In this document: piece by piece, positions 59,985 to 64,000 of the stretch | Position numbering within the stretch: the first letter of the stretch is position 1 | Layout: every line of letters starts with the position of its first letter | Assembly: GCF_029714285.1 (NCBI RefSeq) | Contig: NZ_CP121662.1 | Coordinates: 2,910,001-2,974,000, forward strand | Source: Rhizobium sp. CB3090 | GTDB taxonomy: Bacteria; Pseudomonadota; Alphaproteobacteria; Rhizobiales; Rhizobiaceae | DNA: 64,000 bases | Reading direction: 5' to 3' | The notes under the pieces: generated by a model | Told to the model about the DNA's origin: nothing | Database searches by the model: none | Seen by the model: the letters and a program-made list of their open reading frames with translations, nothing else | Position numbers and translations under genes: made by a program

Positions 59985-60707
59985 ATGAGCATGGACCTGA
60001 CGACTCGCAAAACCGTGAGTTCGCAGACGTTGCGGGAGCAATCCCGCAGCGACAGGCCTGTGCGGCGCAGCCTCTTCCGTCGGTTTTTGCGCTGGGGCGG
60101 CTTCGGCTTCATCATCCTTGTCGCCATAGTTTTCGGCGGCTTCCTGCATTTCGCCGATTCGATCACCACGCTGAAGCCGCCACCCGAGCCGAAGGCGGAT
60201 GCCATCGTCGTGCTGACCGGCGGCTATCAGCGCATAGGCCAAGCGGTGGAACTGCTGCGCACCGGCGCCGGTAACCGGCTGCTGATCTCCGGCGTCCATC
60301 CGACCACCACGCCGTCGCAAATCCGCAGGCTGACCCAAAGCCCCGTCAGTCTCTTCAACTGCTGCGTCGATGTCGGCTATGACGCCCTCGACACCATCGG
60401 CAATGCACGCGAGGCCGCGAAATGGATCCACGCCAGAGGCTACAAGAGCATATTGGTGGTGACCAACAACTATCATATGCCGCGCAGCCTGGCCGAGCTG
60501 AAATATGTCGATCCGGCCACGGATTTCATCCCATACCCGGTGGTCAATTCCGATCTCAAGACCACGAACTGGTTCACCGATCCCAATGCCTTGCGCACCA
60601 TGCTCTCCGAATATGTTAAGGTTCTTCTCGCCGGCGCGCGCAATCTCACGGGCCTGGGACGCCCGGTCGGCCTGCGCTCGCGGGAAGCGGACGATGATCG
60701 GAGCTAA
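59985..60707 (+). CDS. YdcF family (DUF218) protein
   Basis: Membrane-anchored protein of 240 aa with one N-terminal helix (about residues 34-58) and a DUF218/YdcF domain after it, marked by ADAIVVLTGGYQRIGQAVELL, then LISGVHP and VVTNNYHMPRS. Members may bind SAM or act in envelope metabolism (SanA, ElyC). The ATG at 59985 or 59991 is uncertain. It follows ftsX by 69 bases and precedes plsC on the same strand. Confidence 0.87.
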   Translation: MSMDLTTRKTVSSQTLREQSRSDRPVRRSLFRRFLRWGGFGFIILVAIVFGGFLHFADSITTLKPPPEPKADAIVVLTGGYQRIGQAVELLRTGAGNRLLISGVHPTTTPSQIRRLTQSPVSLFNCCVDVGYDALDTIGNAREAAKWIHARGYKSILVVTNNYHMPRSLAELKYVDPATDFIPYPVVNSDLKTTNWFTDPNALRTMLSEYVKVLLAGARNLTGLGRPVGLRSREADDDRS

Positions 60708-60804
60708 GATGGTCGGCAACACGCGACTGGCTTTTTATTGACAGCGTAATCGTGTAGGCAAAGCTTCGGATGCTGGCGAAAGCCGGCGTGTTGGGAAAGC
60801 CTTG

Positions 60805-61605
60805 ATGATCACTTTGCGTTCGATCCTGTTCAATACGACCTTCTATGCCAACTTGATCATTCGCATGATCGTGCTTTCACCGATCTATTTCCTGATGCCG
60901 CGCAAGGCCGGCTATGCCATCCCCAAGGCCTGGGCGAAATCCAGCGTCTGGCTGATGGAGAAGATCGTCGGCACCACTTTCGAAATTGAGGGCCTGGAGA
61001 ATATTCCAGCCGGCAGCTACATCTTCGCCCCCAAGCATCAATCCTTCTGGGATACTTTCGCGCTGCTGCCCTATCTCGACGATCCCGTCTACATTCTGAA
61101 GCGCGAGCTGATGTGGATTCCGCTGTTCGGCTGGTATGCGAAGAAACAGCGCATGATCCCGGTCGACCGCAGCGCCCGCGGCAAGGTGATGTTTGACGTG
61201 CTGAAACGCACGCGGGAAGAGCTGTCCACCGGCCGTCAGTTGATCATCTATCCCGAGGGTACCCGCCGTCCGCCGGGGGCCGAGCCGGTCTATAAGTACG
61301 GCATCGCCCGCATGTATCGCGATCTCGATATTCCTGTCGTCGCGGTCGCCATGCATCCCGGCCTGTTCTGGCCGCGCCGCACCTTCCGCAAATATCCCGG
61401 CCATTTCAAGGTGCGTATCCTGCCGCCGATCCCGCCCAGCCTTGATCCGGACGTCTTCTTTGCGCGATTGGTCGAGGAGACGGAAAAGGCAAGCGACGAA
61501 TTGCTGGTCGAAACGATCGCCAACAACCCGCATCTGCCGGTCCCGCCCACGGCGGCAAAACGCCTGGATGAGATCGCCAAGGCGAAAATGGCGGCCGCGG
61601 TTTAA
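60805..61605 (+). CDS. plsC: 1-acyl-sn-glycerol-3-phosphate acyltransferase
   Basis: Inner-membrane enzyme of 266 aa that acylates lysophosphatidic acid to phosphatidic acid, the second step of phospholipid synthesis. The H-x4-D motif is KHQSFWD (H78, D83) and the YPEGTRRP motif III lies near 150. One N-terminal membrane helix is present. GGAAAG lies about 8 bases before ATG 60805. In rhizobia several plsC paralogues exist, including ones for ornithine lipids (olsA); the YPEGTRRPPG motif does not discriminate. Confidence 0.92.
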   Translation: MITLRSILFNTTFYANLIIRMIVLSPIYFLMPRKAGYAIPKAWAKSSVWLMEKIVGTTFEIEGLENIPAGSYIFAPKHQSFWDTFALLPYLDDPVYILKRELMWIPLFGWYAKKQRMIPVDRSARGKVMFDVLKRTREELSTGRQLIIYPEGTRRPPGAEPVYKYGIARMYRDLDIPVVAVAMHPGLFWPRRTFRKYPGHFKVRILPPIPPSLDPDVFFARLVEETEKASDELLVETIANNPHLPVPPTAAKRLDEIAKAKMAAAV

Positions 61606-61639
61606 GCGGAACGCCTTCGGCTCGGCGGGAGAAGGTCGA

Positions 61640-62173
61640 TCAGGATGCTTTCCGCTTCCGCTCGATCTCGCCCACCACCTGTTCCAGCCACTGGTCGCGA
61701 ATGCCCATCTCGCGCAGATGTGTCAACGTATTGAAGACATAGGCATCGTTCGGTCCGGACTGTCCGACGGCGGAATCGACAATATGGGCAGCCTCTATGG
61801 CATCGAGCGTGCCGGCATATTGCTGATGGTTCCGGTCGACAATATAGGCGACGGCAGTCACCCTCCGGCCATCCGCAAGGCGAATAGGCAGCCTCTTTTC
61901 CAGATAGACGTTGGTGACCAACTCGCGCTCGCGTAGATAATTCAGTATCTCGTCCCACTCGGCGGCGGCTATGCTGAATGCCATGCCGCGGCAGGAGCCG
62001 CCATGGTCTAGGCCGAGCACCAGGCCGGGTTTTGCCTCCGTCCCGCGATGGACCCAGGAATGAACGCAGAGGGAGCGGCGATAGCCGAAAATCAAGGCCT
62101 CTGCTTTTTCAACATAGCTAAACCCCGGATTCCACATGAGTGATCCGTAGCCAAACACCCAAAATTCGTCCAT
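61640..62173 (-). CDS. Gamma-glutamylcyclotransferase (ChaC-like)
   Basis: Protein of 177 aa of the ChaC type, which cleaves glutathione to 5-oxoproline and Cys-Gly. The family signature FGYGSLMWNPGF (about 5-16) binds the substrate, and the catalytic Glu lies in YLRERELVTNVY. The start at 62173 was preferred because the protein then begins just before the YGSL motif, and the longer start overlaps the divergent gene upstream. The end is close to plsC, convergent. Confidence 0.9.
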   Translation of the reverse strand: MDEFWVFGYGSLMWNPGFSYVEKAEALIFGYRRSLCVHSWVHRGTEAKPGLVLGLDHGGSCRGMAFSIAAAEWDEILNYLRERELVTNVYLEKRLPIRLADGRRVTAVAYIVDRNHQQYAGTLDAIEAAHIVDSAVGQSGPNDAYVFNTLTHLREMGIRDQWLEQVVGEIERKRKAS

Positions 62174-62224
62174 ATCCCACGCCAAATCACTGTGAACACA
62201 TCGGTTCAACCATTGGAGAACAAC

Positions 62225-63238
62225 ATGGCAGCGTCAAGCCAGAGCGTAGCATCCGGCAGAGGCAAACGCATGTGGCTCATCGGGCTAGGTCTGATCGTGG
62301 TCCTCGCCGGGTTTTATACCGGCGGCTGGTTTTACGCGACCACGATCGTAAAAACGACGGTGTTGAAGGCGCTCGGCGAGCAGAACGCCGCCGGCATCTC
62401 GGGCGAATGCAGCGACATGGCCTCCAGCGGCTTTCCCTTCTCCATCGGCCTCTCCTGCGCCAAGGTGACCGTCGACGACCATGTGAAGGGTGTTTCCGCC
62501 TCCTTCGACAATCTCAATGCCTCGGCACCGGTCTATCAGCCGAACCATGTCGGCTGGAGCCTGAAATCGCCGGCGGAAATCCGCACGGCGCAGGGCCTGA
62601 CAGTGTCGGCCGAATGGGCTAATCTGCAATCGAACCTCGTCGCCAAGGGGCGCGGTGTCTCGCAGAGCCAGACCGTCATCGATGGCCTGAAGGCCGGCAT
62701 CGTCTCCTCATTCACCGGCCAGAGCGCTGACGTGACCGCTGCCCACACAGAAATGCACGCCCGCCAGAACGGCGACGACCTCGAGCTGGCAATCGACATC
62801 GAAAACGCCACGGCAGTTATCAAGGATTTTCCGCAGACGCTGCCGACGGCATCGACAAGCGCCGATATTACCCTGACCGGCAAGGCCGGGCTGCTCGACG
62901 GCAGTGACGGACACGGCCTTTACGGTGCGGCCGGCGTTCTGCGTCAGGTGGTGATCGATATCGGCGACGGCCGCGTGATGACGCTTACCGGCCCTTTCAA
63001 TTTCGACGATCAGGGCTTTCTGTCCGGCCAGTTCAAACTGCAGATCAATCAGATCGGGCCATGGGGCGACAGCCTGAAAGCAACGATCCCGGCGGCCAAG
63101 AACATGATCGATACCGCCACCAAGCTCCTGAAATCGCTCGCAGCCGGCAGTGACAAGGTCTCTGTCGATCTCACCGCCGATCATGGACGCCTGTCCCTGA
63201 GCGGCTTCATCCCGCTCGGGAAGGTTCCGCCGATCTGA
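62225..63238 (+). CDS. DUF2125 domain-containing protein
   Basis: Protein of 337 aa found in alphaproteobacteria, function unknown. One N-terminal helix (about residues 17-37, LIGLGLIVVLAGFYTGGWFY) probably anchors it in the inner membrane, with the rest in the periplasm. The beta-rich body has GYP-like FPFSIGLSCAKV, typical of the family, and the C-terminal region LSLSGFIPLGKVPPI is well preserved. ATG 62225 has TTGGAG 6 bases upstream. It diverges from the ChaC-like gene. Confidence 0.85.
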   Translation: MAASSQSVASGRGKRMWLIGLGLIVVLAGFYTGGWFYATTIVKTTVLKALGEQNAAGISGECSDMASSGFPFSIGLSCAKVTVDDHVKGVSASFDNLNASAPVYQPNHVGWSLKSPAEIRTAQGLTVSAEWANLQSNLVAKGRGVSQSQTVIDGLKAGIVSSFTGQSADVTAAHTEMHARQNGDDLELAIDIENATAVIKDFPQTLPTASTSADITLTGKAGLLDGSDGHGLYGAAGVLRQVVIDIGDGRVMTLTGPFNFDDQGFLSGQFKLQINQIGPWGDSLKATIPAAKNMIDTATKLLKSLAAGSDKVSVDLTADHGRLSLSGFIPLGKVPPI

Positions 63239-63418
63239 CCTTTACCTTCGCCCGGAAGAAGGTGGACGCGAACGGTTGAGCGTAGCGAAGCCGCGAGTGG
63301 CCGGATGAAGGGGGACTCGCAGCGAAGCTGCGAATGCCTTGAGCGGCGAGCGAAAGGCAATCTGACAATGCAACGCCCTCTCAACCTGCGCTTACGCGCA
63401 TCCTTCTCCCCGCCGGGG
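63239..63418. repeat. Mosaic repeat region broken by the IS element
   Basis: The stretch holds partial mosaic units (TTCGCCCGGAAGAAGGTGG, GGCCGGATGAAGGGGGACTCG) and the right-hand unit starts CGCATCCTTCTCCCCGCCGGGGA. That unit should run on with GAAGGAG-like sequence but stops at about 63419, where the IS begins. Confidence 0.65.
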
Positions 63419-64000
63419 ACTATTGCAAAATTGGTTGGATATGATTCCCTGTTGTTGAACGGGGACGATTAGCATGGCGATGAAACGGACTGGTCAGTTC
63501 AGTTTTGCGGATGCGTTGATGCCGGCGAGTGGTGGCAATCAGCGTCTGGATCGGTTATCGGGACTTGTAAAATGGTACCGGTTCGAGAAGGTGCTGCAGC
63601 GGCTGCGCAATGACGCGGCTGCGGGCCGCCCGGCCTATCCGCCGCTGATCATGTTCAAGGCGCTGCTTTTGCAGTCGCTGTACGGCCTATCGGACATGGA
63701 GCTGGAGGAAGCACTGTACGATCGGCTGTCGTTCCGCCGCTTTGTTGGCCTAAGCTTGGGAGAAGCTGTTCCCGATCACACGACTTTGTGCCGGTTCCGC
63801 AACCATCTGATCGAGGCGCGACTTCTGGAGGTGCTGTTTGCGGAACTCGACAGTCAATTGGACAAAGCCGGGTTGATTCTGCGGCGTGGCACGATGCTGG
63901 ATGCGACCATCATCGAGACGGGAGCCGCTCGGCCGCCGAGGGAGCGCCTGCCCGGACAGCAGGTTGGCGAACCAGCAGGAGATGACGATGACGTGGACAC
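63419..64000 (+). mobile_element. IS5-type insertion sequence (left part, continues beyond window)
   Basis: From about 63419 the sequence changes to a non-repeat leader (CTATTGCAAAATTGG) that leads directly into a transposase gene. The start of the element is judged by the abrupt break in the mosaic repeat; the exact inverted repeat cannot be checked without the right end. IS5-family elements often duplicate a short CTA-type target. Confidence 0.7.
63474..64000 (+). CDS. IS5 family transposase (3' end outside window)
   Basis: Open frame from the ATG at 63474 to the window edge (175 codons), beginning MAMKRTGQFSFADALMPASG. The N-terminal DUF772 region is clear (PAYPPLIMFKALLLQSLYGLSD-like, then SFRRFVGL and VPDHTTLCRFRN). 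The first catalytic Asp of the DDE triad is in TMLDATIIET near residue 145. The rest of the triad lies outside the window. No frameshift or stop is seen in the visible part. Confidence 0.85.
   Translation, partial: MAMKRTGQFSFADALMPASGGNQRLDRLSGLVKWYRFEKVLQRLRNDAAAGRPAYPPLIMFKALLLQSLYGLSDMELEEALYDRLSFRRFVGLSLGEAVPDHTTLCRFRNHLIEARLLEVLFAELDSQLDKAGLILRRGTMLDATIIETGAARPPRERLPGQQVGEPAGDDDDVD

Overview
The window is high-GC alphaproteobacterial chromosome, almost certainly from the Rhizobiaceae and most likely Rhizobium. The evidence is the set and order of housekeeping genes (clpB, a DUF4167 gene, prmC-prfA-ptsP-lysC, ubiG, argJ-parvulin-secA, etfBA-hbd, argH-lptM-lysA, TIGR02302-cpdR-hpt, ftsEX) and intergenic mosaic repeats of the kind that litter rhizobial genomes. 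The first gene (M23 peptidase) and the last (IS5-type transposase) are cut by the window edges.

Left part (1-27 kb) is mostly core. It holds a cell-wall peptidase, ClpB, translation termination (prfA overlapping prmC by 4 bp), the nitrogen-PTS enzyme ptsP, aspartokinase lysC and ubiquinone synthesis (ubiG). A TetR/MFS cassette with two exact palindromic operators sits between lysC and ubiG, and a decayed ParE toxin fragment follows ubiG. Next come a co-oriented block (comF, grxC, nitrilase-family amidase, DUF1178, DUF3291), an orphan Flp pilin with two small membrane-protein genes, and mutT-GNAT-argJ-parvulin facing secA.

Middle part (27-42 kb) is more accessory. It holds a LysR/tautomerase pair bracketed by near-identical terminators, a polysaccharide flippase with a CelD-like acyltransferase, an acyl-CoA synthetase, an aldo-keto reductase, and a second TetR/MFS pair with a palindromic operator inside a well-formed promoter. 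tRNA-Leu(CAA) follows. Immediately 3' of it lies an AT-rich two-gene insert: a DUF262 protein (ParB/GmrS-like) overlapping an FRG-domain protein. This is the best candidate in the window for an undescribed system, probably antiphage or stress-related.

Right part (42-64 kb) is again core. It has DNA and tRNA modification enzymes (AlkA-like glycosylase, gluQ), a BrkB-type membrane protein, cobalamin adenosyltransferase, the ETF/3-hydroxybutyryl-CoA dehydrogenase redox set with a possible MerR-type (LiuR-like) site, TlpA, arginine and lysine biosynthesis (argH, lysA), a Gln-rich TIGR02302 membrane protein, cpdR, hpt, ftsEX, plsC and a DUF2125 protein. An IS5-type element has landed inside an intergenic repeat at the right edge. 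At least four intergenic regions carry inverted mosaic repeats, and three carry shorter palindromic repeats.
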